64,000 nucleotides of DNA. It comes from Streptomyces malaysiensis subsp. samsunensis (GTDB taxonomy: Bacteria; Actinomycetota; Actinomycetes; Streptomycetales; Streptomycetaceae). Made by a program: the position numbers and the translations under genes. Position 1 is the stretch's first letter, and each line of letters begins with the position of its first letter. Shown here in pieces: positions 9,411 through 17,928 of the stretch. The stretch spans positions 1 to 64,000 of the forward strand of contig NZ_JANIIC010000029.1 in the NCBI RefSeq assembly GCF_024519315.1. The letters run 5' to 3'. The notes beneath the pieces were generated by a model. That model ran no database searches and was not told the DNA's origin. It saw only the letters and a program-made list of their open reading frames with translations.

Positions 9411-12400
9411 GTGCCCCTGGTCTGCGTCGAGGCGGACGCCGGGTACGGCAAGACCACCTTCGTGGACGCCGTCACCGCCGACACGCACCGGGCCTGGTAC
9501 GCCCTGACCCCCGCGGACCGGGATCCGCACACCTTCCTCGCCCACCTCACGGCCGCCGTCACGACCACGCCGACAGCAGCTGGAACGCCGGAATCTCCGC
9601 GCGGCAGCTGGTCCGCCCCGCTCGACCGCGCACTGGACCGGATCGACGAGTGGACCGCAGCGGGCGGGAGATACCTCGTCCTCGACGACTACCACGTCGT
9701 CCACGGCTCTCCGGTGGACGCGGTCGTCGGCCGGCTCCTGGACGTACTCCCGGCCACTGTCCAGATCGTCGCGACGTCGCGGACCCACCTCGACCCCGAG
9801 ACCTGGGGAGGCCGGAACACCGGATACGACGCGGTACGCACCATCGACCGTGCCCTGCTGGCGTTCGACGACGACGAGACCCTCGCCTACCTTCGCTCGC
9901 GCTTCGGGGTCAGCCTGCCGCCCACAGTGATCGAGGTCCTGGTCGAGGAGACCGAGGGCTGGCCGATCGCGCTGTCCCTGCTCGGCCGCCGGCTTCACTG
10001 CGGCCATCACGACGCCGAGGAACTGCTCGCCGCGCTGCCCGCGGGCCGCGACGCCGCCTTCGACTTCCTCGGCAACCAGGTCTTCGCCGAGCAGCCCCTG
10101 GACGTGCAGCGATTCCTCCTCGACGTATCCATCCTGTCCCCGCTCACGCCCGGCGCCTGCGCGGCCGTGGCCAACACCACCGTGGCGGCGGCGGCACGCA
10201 CGCTGCGCCGGATCGCGGCCGCAGGGCTGTTCTGCGCCGAAACGGACGCCGGCTCGTACCGGATGCACCACTTGTTCGGGCAGTTCCTCCGGAGCCGGAT
10301 CGACCCCGCACGGCGGCGCGAACTGCACGCGGCCGCGGCCGGCCACCACCGCGGCCGCGGGGAGTACGAGCGGGCGGCCTCCCATGCCCTGGCAGCGCAG
10401 CAGCCCGAGGCCGCCGCGCGGGACGTGGCCGCGATCGCGGGGCAGTTGCTGACCAGCGGCCGTCACCTGACGCTCCTGGCGCTGACGGACGATCTCGGCT
10501 CCGCCCTGGACGCGCACCCGGCGCTGCTGGTCGCCCGCAGTCACGCGGTCCGTCTGAGCAGCCGGTTCGACGAGGCGATCGACCTCGCACACCGGGCCGG
10601 ACAGCTCAGCGGCCCCGAGGGCGGCGCAGACCTCCGCGAGGCACTCGCGGCAGAGCTCGCCGTTCATCTCGACACCGTGCACCCCGCCCGCGCCGAGCAG
10701 GTCCTCGAGCGGCTCACGGCCGCGGTCCCGGACCAGCACGAGTTCATCGCGCAGCGCATCGAGAACGAGATCAACCACGGCCACCTCACGCACGCCGAGC
10801 AGCTCCTCGACGGTGCAGGTAATGCCCACGCACACGCCCTGCGCCCCCGGCTGCTCGTACGCCAGGGCCGGCTGCTGGAGGCCCGCAGCCTCCTCGAGCG
10901 GTACACCGGCGCCCACAACCGCATCCCGATGGTCCACCGCGAGAGCTCGGCCCTGCTCGCCTGGATTCACGCGCTCCTGGGACACACCGATCGGGCGGCC
11001 GAGCACGCCCGGACCGGAATCGACCTGGGACGCGACCTGCGCTCCCCCTTGCTCACCTGCGTCTCAACGGGTCGCCTGGGGCTGGCCCTCATCGCCGGCT
11101 CCGGCCCCACCGACGCCCGACAAGCCCACCAGCACCTCCTCGAAGCCCTGGAGAGCGCCGAGCGGCTCGGCATCGACCGTTTCCGGGCCGAGCCCCTGAT
11201 GGGCCTGACGGTCCTCGCCGACCGGCTGGGCCAGCCCGAGGACACGTTGCGTTTCGGCCTCGACGCGATCGAGACCCTGGCCGCGGCCGGCGACCGCTAC
11301 CTCGAGGCCATGGCCCGACTGGCACTCGGCGCCGCACTGGCGAGCCGGCACGACCCCACCGCCCGCGAATGGCTCGAGCAGGCCCAGAAGCAGGCGCTCG
11401 ACTGCGGCGACGCGCTCATCCCGCTGCTCTGCGACCAGTGGCTGGCCGCGCTGGACCACGCCGAGGGCGACCGGACCGGATTCACGGCCCGGGCACAGGA
11501 CGTCCTGGACCGCACGGTGACGCTGAACCTCACCGACATCTGGCTCACCCCCGGCTGGCTCGGAATCACGGACGACGCCGCCCGGCTGGCCTGGCTCGAC
11601 GGCGCGCGGGCGGACGGTCACGCCGCCGCCCACGCGGGCTACCTGCGGGCGCGGATCGACCGCCCGACGGACGAGGCGGCCGCCCCTTCCCCAGCTCCGG
11701 AGCCGGCACTTCGCATCACGACGCTCAACGGATTCGCGGTCCGCCGCGGCGGCACCACCCTGACCGGGGAGTCCTTCAGCCGCCGCAAAGCGGTCGAGAT
11801 CCTGCTCCTGCTGTGCGCGAGCGAGCGCCACTCCCAGAGCCGTTCGGAACTTCTCGACAAGCTGTGGCCGGAACTGCCACGCGACAAGGCGGCCGTCAGA
11901 TTCCGGGTGGCCCTGCATTCACTGCACCATGTTCTCGAGCCCGACCGGGCGCCGCGCGAGCCCACTCGCCTGGTACGCACCTCCGCGGACCGGATCTGGC
12001 TCGACCCGGACAGCGTCCGCATCGACGCCGACGACTTCCGCACCGACGCCGACCGGCTGCTCGCCTCCGGAAAGTGCGACCTAAGCGGCGGGCAGCAGGT
12101 GCTGGGCGCCTATCAGCAGCCCTTCCTCCACGACTTTCCGGCCTTCGAGTGGGCGATTCCCGTACGGGACGAGCTGGCCGTCCGATTCCGCGAACTCACC
12201 CTGGCCACCGCGGAGTCGCTGCTGGAGGCCGGCGAACACATCGCGGCCATCGCCGCATGCCAACACCTCCTCGCCCACGACCCGTTCATCGAGCCCGCCC
12301 ACGAACTCGTAGCGGCGTCCTACCTTGCCGCAGGCGACTCCGCCGCCGCCCACCGGGCCTTCCGCGAGTGCGAGCGGCTCTTCGAGGAGGAGCTCGGCAT

Positions 12401-12449
12401 CAGGCCCACGTGGACGCTCGACAGCGATCCGGGGCAGTGGGGCGGCTAG
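9411..12449 (+). CDS. Large MalT-like NTPase/TPR regulator with C-terminal BTAD domain; 5' end uncertain
   Basis: A regulator of about 1000 residues. The Walker A motif DAGYGKTT lies within 20 residues of this GTG and a Walker B-like YLVLDDYH near 90. Long helical TPR-like repeats follow. At the C-terminus (about 770-1012) there is an OmpR-type winged helix plus the bacterial transcriptional activator domain seen in SARP/AfsR proteins. There is no LuxR HTH. The start is doubtful. Family-like sequence (PRPVAARIARPRAAAAFTAA) continues upstream in this frame to a stop at 9312 with no good start codon, while an ATG at 9281 with GGAGAAGG upstream opens a different frame. A one-base indel between about 9300 and 9400 would join them. 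It probably controls the adjacent catabolic genes. Confidence 0.75.
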   Translation: MPLVCVEADAGYGKTTFVDAVTADTHRAWYALTPADRDPHTFLAHLTAAVTTTPTAAGTPESPRGSWSAPLDRALDRIDEWTAAGGRYLVLDDYHVVHGSPVDAVVGRLLDVLPATVQIVATSRTHLDPETWGGRNTGYDAVRTIDRALLAFDDDETLAYLRSRFGVSLPPTVIEVLVEETEGWPIALSLLGRRLHCGHHDAEELLAALPAGRDAAFDFLGNQVFAEQPLDVQRFLLDVSILSPLTPGACAAVANTTVAAAARTLRRIAAAGLFCAETDAGSYRMHHLFGQFLRSRIDPARRRELHAAAAGHHRGRGEYERAASHALAAQQPEAAARDVAAIAGQLLTSGRHLTLLALTDDLGSALDAHPALLVARSHAVRLSSRFDEAIDLAHRAGQLSGPEGGADLREALAAELAVHLDTVHPARAEQVLERLTAAVPDQHEFIAQRIENEINHGHLTHAEQLLDGAGNAHAHALRPRLLVRQGRLLEARSLLERYTGAHNRIPMVHRESSALLAWIHALLGHTDRAAEHARTGIDLGRDLRSPLLTCVSTGRLGLALIAGSGPTDARQAHQHLLEALESAERLGIDRFRAEPLMGLTVLADRLGQPEDTLRFGLDAIETLAAAGDRYLEAMARLALGAALASRHDPTAREWLEQAQKQALDCGDALIPLLCDQWLAALDHAEGDRTGFTARAQDVLDRTVTLNLTDIWLTPGWLGITDDAARLAWLDGARADGHAAAHAGYLRARIDRPTDEAAAPSPAPEPALRITTLNGFAVRRGGTTLTGESFSRRKAVEILLLLCASERHSQSRSELLDKLWPELPRDKAAVRFRVALHSLHHVLEPDRAPREPTRLVRTSADRIWLDPDSVRIDADDFRTDADRLLASGKCDLSGGQQVLGAYQQPFLHDFPAFEWAIPVRDELAVRFRELTLATAESLLEAGEHIAAIAACQHLLAHDPFIEPAHELVAASYLAAGDSAAAHRAFRECERLFEEELGIRPTWTLDSDPGQWGG

Positions 12450-12460
12450 CGAACCGGCCC

Positions 12461-12978
12461 TCAGCTCTGCGGTGTTCCGCCGTCCGCGGCAGGTAGGCGG
12501 TCGGCGAGCAGTTCGGCGAGATGCCTGCCGCGGCGGTCGGTGAGATGGCCGAGCTGGGTCCGGCAGGAGAAGCCGTCGGCCAGGACCACGCCGTCGCCGG
12601 GCAGTTCGCGCACCGCGGGCAGGAGAGCGTTTTCGGCGACCTTGACGGAGACGTCGTAATGACCGCGCTCGGCCCCGAAGTTGCCAGCGAGGCCGCAGCA
12701 TCCGCCGACCGTGCGCACCGATGCGCCGGCCTCACGCAGCAGCCGTTCGTCGGTCTCCCAGCCCATGACGGCGTGATGGTGGCAGTGCGGCTGCGCGACG
12801 GCCTCGACGTCGTCAAGACGGGGTGGACTCCAGTCGGGGCGATGGTGCGCCAGTAGTTCGGCCAGCGTGTGGGTGGCCTGAGCGACCGCGGCTGCCCTCG
12901 TGTCGTCCGGACCCAGCAAGTGGGCGGCATCGGAGCGCAGCACCGAGGTGCAGGACGGCTCAAGGGAGACCTGGAGGG
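12461..12978 (-). pseudogene. C-terminal fragment of FAD/Fe-S oxidoreductase (GlcD-GlcF type)
   Basis: About 170 residues match the CCG-domain end of fused FAD-binding/Fe-S oxidoreductases: EPSCTSVLR, HCHHHAVMG and GGCCGLAGNFG are typical cysteine-rich-domain motifs for binding an Fe-S cluster. The N-terminal FAD and ferredoxin domains are missing. The break falls at about 12978, exactly where an insertion-sequence terminal repeat starts, so the gene was cut by that element or by a later rearrangement. The rest of the gene is not found on the other side of the element. Not functional. Confidence 0.75.
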
Positions 12979-12989
12979 TGTCTTTATTG
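12976..12989 (+). repeat. Left terminal inverted repeat of IS
   Basis: GGGTGTCTTTATTG. It recurs exactly at 20927-20940 in front of a second transposase remnant. It is an imperfect (12 of 14) reverse complement of 17555-17568. Confidence 0.75.
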
Positions 12990-13042
12990 CCGTACGGCGG
13001 TTGACCTGGGCCTTTGTGATCGTCCAAGTGTGGGCATGATCA

Positions 13043-13866
13043 GTGATCGTGGGTCTGCGATCGCTCTACCTGATCTTCTGCCGACTACTGGGCTGCTTCC
13101 TATTGCTGGGCCGGTCGACCGCTGCGAACCATGCCGAGATCCTCGCGCTTCGTCATGAGGTCGCTGTGCTTCGTCGGCAGGTAGAGCGGCCGCGGCTCTC
13201 ATGGGCTGATCGTGCCGTGCTTTCCGCTCTCGCGCGGCACCTGCCATCCGTCTTGCGCCGCCATCGACTGGTCACCCCGGGGACGCTGCTGGCCTGGCAC
13301 CGCCGTCTGGTGCGCTGGAAGTGGCGCCAGACGGCAGTCGGACCTGGCCGGCCACCACTGTCGGAAGAGATTGCGGCGCTCATCCAGCGCCTGGCGCGAG
13401 AGAACCCCACCTGGGGGTACGTCAGGATCCAAGGCGAGCTTCGACGGCTCGGCCATCGGGTCGCCGCCGCCACGATCCGACGCGTTCTGCGCCGCTCCGG
13501 CATACCGCCCGCACCGCAGCGAGCATCTCAGCAGACCTGGCGTTCCTTCCTCCGTTCACAGGCCCACACGCTGCTCGCCTGCGACTTCATGCACGTAGAG
13601 ACCGTCTTCCTCAGACGTCTCTATGTCTTCTTCGTCATGGAGATCGCTACCCGGCGCGTCCATGTCCTGGGTGTCACAGCCCACCCGACCGGTGCTTGGG
13701 TCGCCCAACTCGCCCGCAACCTGCTCATGGATCTCGAGGAGAGGGCTGGGTGCTTCCGGTTCCTCATCCGGGACCGGGACAGCAAGTTCACCGCCGCGTT
13801 CGACGCCGTCTTCGCGGGCAACGGCACAGCCGTCATACCGACTCCGCCGCAGAGCCCGCGGTCCAA
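13043..13866 (+). pseudogene. IS transposase, N-terminal part (interrupted)
   Basis: About 274 residues of an integrase-core transposase. The N-terminal helical/HTH region includes AEILALRHEVAVLRRQ and TWGYVRIQGELRRLGH. The rve core follows with the first catalytic Asp in ACDFMHVETV and the second in FLIRDRDSKFT. The third catalytic residue, Glu, is absent from this part and is found in the segment starting at 17257. The reading departs from the transposase after PQSPRSKP, at the left junction of the serine-recombinase element. The start is taken as GTG 13043. It cannot be active as it stands; precise excision of the insert would nearly restore the gene. Confidence 0.8.
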
Positions 13867-13876
13867 ACCTCGTGTT

Positions 13877-15972
13877 TCATACTGCGCCTCCTTGGGCTGA
13901 TTCGATGGGTGTTTCGGTTGGTGCTGGTCGTGGGCCCGGTGGTCGTCCGATGCGGGGACGTTCGAGGTCGGGTGGTGGCGGGAAGTAGAAGTACTCGCCC
14001 TTGTCGTTGGCGACGCGGCCGGTCAGCAGGCCGCGGTTGCGCCAGGTCTTGACGGTGTTCAGGCCGATACCAAGTTGGCGGGAGATCTCGCGCAGGCTCA
14101 ACATGCCTTGTTCTGCGAGTCGTTGGGGATGGCTGCGCAGGCCGTACTGGTCCCGGATCCGACGCACGATGGTGGGCTTGAGGGGCTGTCCGGTGCCGCT
14201 GACGTGGCCGCGCTCGGTGAGGATCTTCGCGATCTGGCCGTCGGTGTGGTCGTCGAGGAGTTCGTCGATGGCGGCGACGACGTCGGGCGGGGTCTGGCGG
14301 ATCTGCCAGGAGGCGAGGGGGACGGGCACGGTCAGGCTGTGTTCCTGGCCGCCGGTGAGGCGGACGTGGGCGGTGATCTGTTCGGCACGGACCAGGGTTA
14401 CGTCGGTGACCAGGAGTCTGACCAGGCGTTTTCGTTCCCGCATCGGAGTGTCGGGGTCGTTCCAGAGTTTGGGGAAGTCGGCGGCCAGGGCGGTGATCCG
14501 GGCTCGCTGGGCGTCGTCGAGGACGCCCGCGCCGTCGCTTTTGGCGTTCTCGTATGTTTCGCGGGCGGTGGCGAGCTCGCGCAGGGCGGTGTTCCAGTCG
14601 GCTTCCAGGCTGCCCGCGACGAGTCGGTTGTCGGGGTCGACGGCGAGGTAGCGGCGCCGGGCCAAGTCGGCCTGGTATTGGGCGCGTTCGACGCCAGCCG
14701 CCCGCAGTTTCTCGGCTTCGTCGGCGCGGGCGGCGAGCTCGTCGGCGACTGCGAGGGCGGCGGTGATCGCGTGCGGGGTCAGGGCTTTGATCAGAAGGTG
14801 GCTGACGGCGTTGTCGACGACGGCGCCGTGCACGCGCTGGCAGATCGGGTTGCCGTATTCGATGCCCTTGGCCTGGCAGACATACTCCGGCTCCAGACCG
14901 CCGCTGCGGTGGTGGTAGCGCACGGTCATGCGGCGCCCGCAGAGCCCGCACATCGTGATGCCTTGCAGCAGGGCCGGGCCCTCGCGTGCTGGTCCGTGGC
15001 GGCGGTCTTTGCCGTGGGCGACGGCGTTCGCGGTGAGCCGGACCTGGTTGGCCTCGTACTTGTCGAAGGAGATGTATCCGACGTGGGCGTCGGGGAACAG
15101 CGCGATCCACTGCTCACGCGGCTGCAGGGCCGGGCCGCTCTTCCCGCTGACACCGGTTTTGTGCTGGTGGCGGCCATAGGCGAAGGCCCCGGCATAGCGC
15201 GGGTTGTGCAGGATCTGCAGCACCCGCGAGTGCGCGATCGGCCCCCAGACGACCTTCCCCTTGTCCGGGCCGGACTGGATCCGTCGCGGCAGCTTCAGCC
15301 TTTGCCGGTTGAACTCCTTGACCACGCCGGTGGCCGAGCCGGTGTGTCGAACAGCGTGAACACGGTGCGGATCGCCTGCTGGATCGCGCTGTCGGGGTCG
15401 AGGACGACCTTGCTGGCGCCGTCGTAGACCAGGCCGATCGGCAGCGGCTGGATCAGCTCCCCGCGCCGGGCCTTCGACAGCTGACCGCCCCGCAGACGCG
15501 CCTTGAGCAGGTGCAATTCCGCCTCGGACATGGTCCCTTTGAGGCCGAGCAGCAGGCGGTCGTTGAAGTCGCAGGGGTCGTAGAGGCCGTCCTCGTCCAG
15601 GATCAGCGTCCCAGACATCGCGCAGATCTCCAGCAGCCGGTGCCAGTCGGTGTTGTTCCGCGCCAGCCGGGAGACCTCCAGGCCGAGGACGATCCCGGCG
15701 TGTCCCATTCCGACCTCGGTGACCAGCCGCTGGAAGCCCTCCCGGTCCGCGGCCGTGGCGCCGGACTGGCCCTGGTCGGTGTCGATGACGTGGATCCGGT
15801 CGGCCGGCCATCCCAGGGTGATGGCCCGCTCCTTGAGGCCGTACTGCCGCACCGTCGACTCGGTGTTGTTCAGGACCTGCTTGAGCGAGCTCTGCCGGAT
15901 ATACAGGTAGGCGTCTTTGGCGAGGTGGGCCGCGGTCACCTTGGCGGCCGGGCCGAACAGCTGGTCATTCAT
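13877..15972 (-). pseudogene. Large serine recombinase, frameshifted
   Basis: A site-specific recombinase of roughly 700 residues in two frames. The 5' part, starting at ATG 15972, carries the resolvase domain: nucleophile Ser in YLYIRQSS, then GLEVSRLARN and the LLGLKGTMSEAE helix. At about 15340-15350 the frame changes (FDT in one frame, TGSATGVVKEFNRQ in the next), consistent with one lost base. The second part holds the recombinase domain, a zinc-ribbon-like CGLCGRRMTVRYHH with a later Cys pair, a coiled-coil region, and a C-terminal MerR-like helix (LREISRQLGIGLNTVKTWRNRG). If the frameshift is real the integrase is dead, since the DNA-binding domains are lost. A sequencing error is possible. 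Confidence 0.8.
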
Positions 15973-16004
15973 CGATGTTCCCGTGCATGTGCTGTCGTCG
16001 CAGG

Positions 16005-16295
16005 TCAAGGGCTATGCGCGTGGGCCAGGACTATCCGGGACCACACCCGGATGACCTCCGCATCGAGCGTGGTGGCCACCGCTTTGGCGGGTGGCGGGGC
16101 CGGGTTCCTCGGTGTTGCCGCGGCGGCCAGTGAGGCGGCCACCTTCAAAAACGCGACCATGCCCCGGGCGACGAGCACTCCCAGTCCATTGCGGCGCCCG
16201 CCGCGGCCGGCACTCTCGCGCAACCTCTCGTATTCGGCAACGCCCGCCGCGACGTCACCGCCAGGATGCCAGGCGGGATATGGGTGCGTCCTCAC
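16005..16295 (-). CDS. Small accessory protein of the serine-recombinase element
   Basis: A 96-residue protein starting at GTG 16295. It contains EYERLRE and GLGVLVARGMVAFLKV, followed by an Ala/Pro-rich tail. Its start would overlap the end of the intact form of the upstream HTH gene, and its stop lies 32 bases before the recombinase start, so the genes form one operon. Small proteins of this kind are, to my recollection, recurrent partners of actinobacterial serine recombinases, but I know no defined function. Confidence 0.5.
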   Translation of the reverse strand: MRTHPYPAWHPGGDVAAGVAEYERLRESAGRGGRRNGLGVLVARGMVAFLKVAASLAAAATPRNPAPPPAKAVATTLDAEVIRVWSRIVLAHAHSP

Positions 16296-16341
16296 CGGCG
16301 CTTTCCGGCTCGCGCCGCCGGGACAACGCGCGCTCGACGGA

Positions 16342-16761
16342 TCACGGGTGGACGGTGAAGCCGAACTCCTCGGCGATCCTTTCCGCGATGTCCTTCGAGG
16401 TCAGGCCCTCCTCGGCTGCCAGCCAGGCGTCGATGCGGTCCATGACGGTCGCGGTCAGCTTGACCGGGCCCTTCGGGCCCGGCTTGCCGGGAACCAGAGA
16501 GCCCGGGCCGCCGGCGTCCAGAACGGCAGCGATCTCATAGAACGCCTGGCGGCAGTAGCCGAAGGCACGGGCCGCCTGGGCGACGGGCACCTTGTCTACG
16601 CGGACGCGCCGCACCATCTCGTACTTGACCTGCACCACATCCCGCGGGTCGCAGAACGGCGAGGCCAGGAACACCGCGTCGGTCACCTTCTCCGGGTGCG
16701 GGTTGAGCGATCTGGATGCTGCCAGCATGGCCACCTTCGGATCCTCCGCCGCCCCTGTCAT
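16342..16761 (-). CDS. Helix-turn-helix protein of the serine-recombinase element, probably truncated
   Basis: A 139-residue protein from ATG 16761, preceded by GGGGAGG. It contains ARSLNPHPEKVTD, VQVKYEMVRRV, and a transposase-like HTH (PVAQAARAFGYCRQAFYEI) with a GKPGPKGPVKLT linker. The frame ends at TGA after FGFTVHP. In the same frame past the stop the family-like tail SVERALSRRRE continues to about 16255. The TGA therefore probably replaces an Arg codon (a single base change from CGA), removing roughly 28 residues. The role is likely DNA binding within the element; whether it acts in recombination or regulation is unknown. Confidence 0.65.
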   Translation of the reverse strand: MTGAAEDPKVAMLAASRSLNPHPEKVTDAVFLASPFCDPRDVVQVKYEMVRRVRVDKVPVAQAARAFGYCRQAFYEIAAVLDAGGPGSLVPGKPGPKGPVKLTATVMDRIDAWLAAEEGLTSKDIAERIAEEFGFTVHP

Positions 16762-16946
16762 CACGCCCGCCTCCCCGGTCTTCGGCCGTGTCACCAGGTT
16801 CACGCCGACACGCAGCCTGGCCAAGACCACGAAGCAGGCGCGCGGAGGCAAACCAGCAGGTGACAAGTGCGCCGGCTGGCTACTTCCGCGCGCCGTCGAT
16901 CAACCAGACTGTCCGGCCCGGCGTGGATCAGACGACGGTCGCGGCA

Positions 16947-17207
16947 TCATCTTCCCGACGCCCGTACGCGAAGCGCGTCGAGCAGGTCAGCGACGGCCAG
17001 GAGATCCCCCACCCTGAACGCGCAGCGGCCCGCAGCCATCGCGACGAACGGATCAACGGGGTCGATGTCGGTCCAGGCCGCAGGCAGCGAGACCACCTCC
17101 CCGTTCTCGTCGACGAGGGCGACCCGGTCCTCATCCCACGCCAGCCGCCGGTCGACGAAGGTGAACTCCCGCCCAGCCCACGGGTGGAACGGGTGCGTGA
17201 CCCGCAC
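16947..17207 (-). CDS. DUF5372-family protein
   Basis: An 86-residue protein from GTG 17207 with CCGGAG upstream. Its motifs THPFHPWAGREF, WDEDRV, SLPAAWTD and GRCAFRVGDLLAVADLLDALR match what I recall of DUF5372. Proteins of this type are found beside serine recombinases in Streptomyces; no function is established. It is the first gene of the element, about 50 bases from the right junction, so its promoter must lie at or across the attachment site. Confidence 0.7.
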   Translation of the reverse strand: MRVTHPFHPWAGREFTFVDRRLAWDEDRVALVDENGEVVSLPAAWTDIDPVDPFVAMAAGRCAFRVGDLLAVADLLDALRVRASGR

Positions 17208-17256
17208 AACTCCGGCCCGACCGCTTCGATCGGGTGCAGTCGACGACTCGTGACAA

Positions 17257-17551
17257 CGCGTTCGCCGAACGATGGATACGCACAGCCCGCGCAGAATGCA
17301 CCGATCGCCTCCTCATCACCGGCGAACGACACCTCCGCACGGTCCTCACCACGTACAGCAAGCACTACAACGCGGGACGAGCTCACCGCGGCCTCGGCCT
17401 ACGAGCACCTGACGACGACCCAAACGTCATCCTCCTGCCTGCTGCCACAGTCAGGCGCCGCCAAGTACTTGGCGGACTGATCAACGAGTACCACACCACG
17501 TCACCCCGTCTGCCTCACCATCCACAGGAAAGGCCCAGCTCAGCTGCCTGA
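17257..17551 (+). pseudogene. IS transposase, C-terminal part
   Basis: Continuation of the transposase begun at 13043. FAERWIRTARAECTDRLL supplies the third catalytic residue (Glu) of the DDE triad. HLRTVLTTYSKHYNAGRAHRGLGLRAP is the typical integrase-core tail. The frame stops at 17551, four bases before the right terminal repeat. Separated from the rest by the 3390-bp element, it is not expressed as a functional enzyme. Confidence 0.8.
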
Positions 17552-17554
17552 TCG

Positions 17555-17568
17555 CAATATTGACACCC
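17555..17568 (-). repeat. Right terminal inverted repeat of IS
   Basis: CAATATTGACACCC, the reverse complement of GGGTGTCAATATTG, against GGGTGTCTTTATTG at the left end (12 of 14 bases). Confidence 0.7.
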
Positions 17569-17590
17569 TTCAGGGCTGACCGCATCCAGC

Positions 17591-17848
17591 TCACCTGCGG
17601 CGATGACTTTTCGAGCGGCACAGGATGCGCGCGGCGATATGGACGGGCAGGCCGCCGGTGACAGCCTCGGTGGCGAACATCCGGCGGAAGTCGTGCGGGG
17701 TGTAGCGCAGGGGCTCGCCGGCGGCGTCGCGCAGGCCGGTGGCCGCGAGGGTGCGGTCAAGGAGCCGCTTGATTGAGGTCTCGTTCATGACCTGTGCCTG
17801 CCAGTGGGGCCGCCGCTGGACCGGCGACGGCAACCTCGTCCGTGACAA
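17591..17848 (-). pseudogene. Tyrosine recombinase/integrase fragment
   Basis: About 85 residues. LRYTPHDFRRMFATEAVTGGLPVHIAARIL is the HxxR-containing catalytic region of phage-type integrases. The 5' catalytic Arg and the 3' active-site Tyr are both missing. The reading runs out about 20 bases from the IS right end, and the C-terminus seems to have been removed with that junction. It is a remnant of an integrated element unrelated to the serine recombinase. Confidence 0.65.
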
Positions 17849-17928
17849 GTCCGCACGCGACTTCCCGCCCAGACCGAGCCCGCCGAAGTCCTCGACGCCT
17901 CACCGCGAACCATGCACGGGATTGTCCG

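Larger units (their letters stand above)
13867..17256 (-). mobile_element. 3.4-kb serine-recombinase element inserted in the IS transposase
   Basis: The element interrupts the transposase between PQSPRSK and the NAFAERW motif. Comparison with the uninterrupted copy at 21361-21400 places both junctions at a shared CAA (13864-13866 and 17254-17256), which fits the short crossover core of serine integrases. All four genes point left: DUF5372, an HTH protein, a small protein and the recombinase, whose stop codon is 11 bases from the left junction. A large serine recombinase next to one attachment site is the usual arrangement. The recombinase frameshift and the HTH nonsense codon suggest the element is now immobile. 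Confidence 0.75.
12976..17568 (+). mobile_element. Insertion sequence with DDE transposase, interrupted by a serine-recombinase element
   Basis: Terminal repeats at 12976-12989 and 17555-17568 enclose one rve-type transposase gene split into 13043-13866 and 17257-17551. Removing the 3390-bp insert leaves an IS of about 1.2 kb. No target-site duplication is visible. The outside flanks belong to different genes (an Fe-S oxidoreductase on the left, a tyrosine recombinase on the right), so recombination has occurred since insertion. Two further deleted copies lie at 20927-21460 and 24236-24530. Confidence 0.75.

Noticed and set aside
9279..11006. A 575-codon open frame antisense to the large regulator
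   Set aside because: High-GC third positions keep antisense frames open. It shows no family motif, while the sense strand has Walker and TPR features.
13833..15110. A 425-codon frame inside the recombinase region
   Set aside because: It is Arg/Pro-rich shadow sequence in the wrong frame. The zinc-ribbon and recombinase motifs are in the frame ending at 13877.
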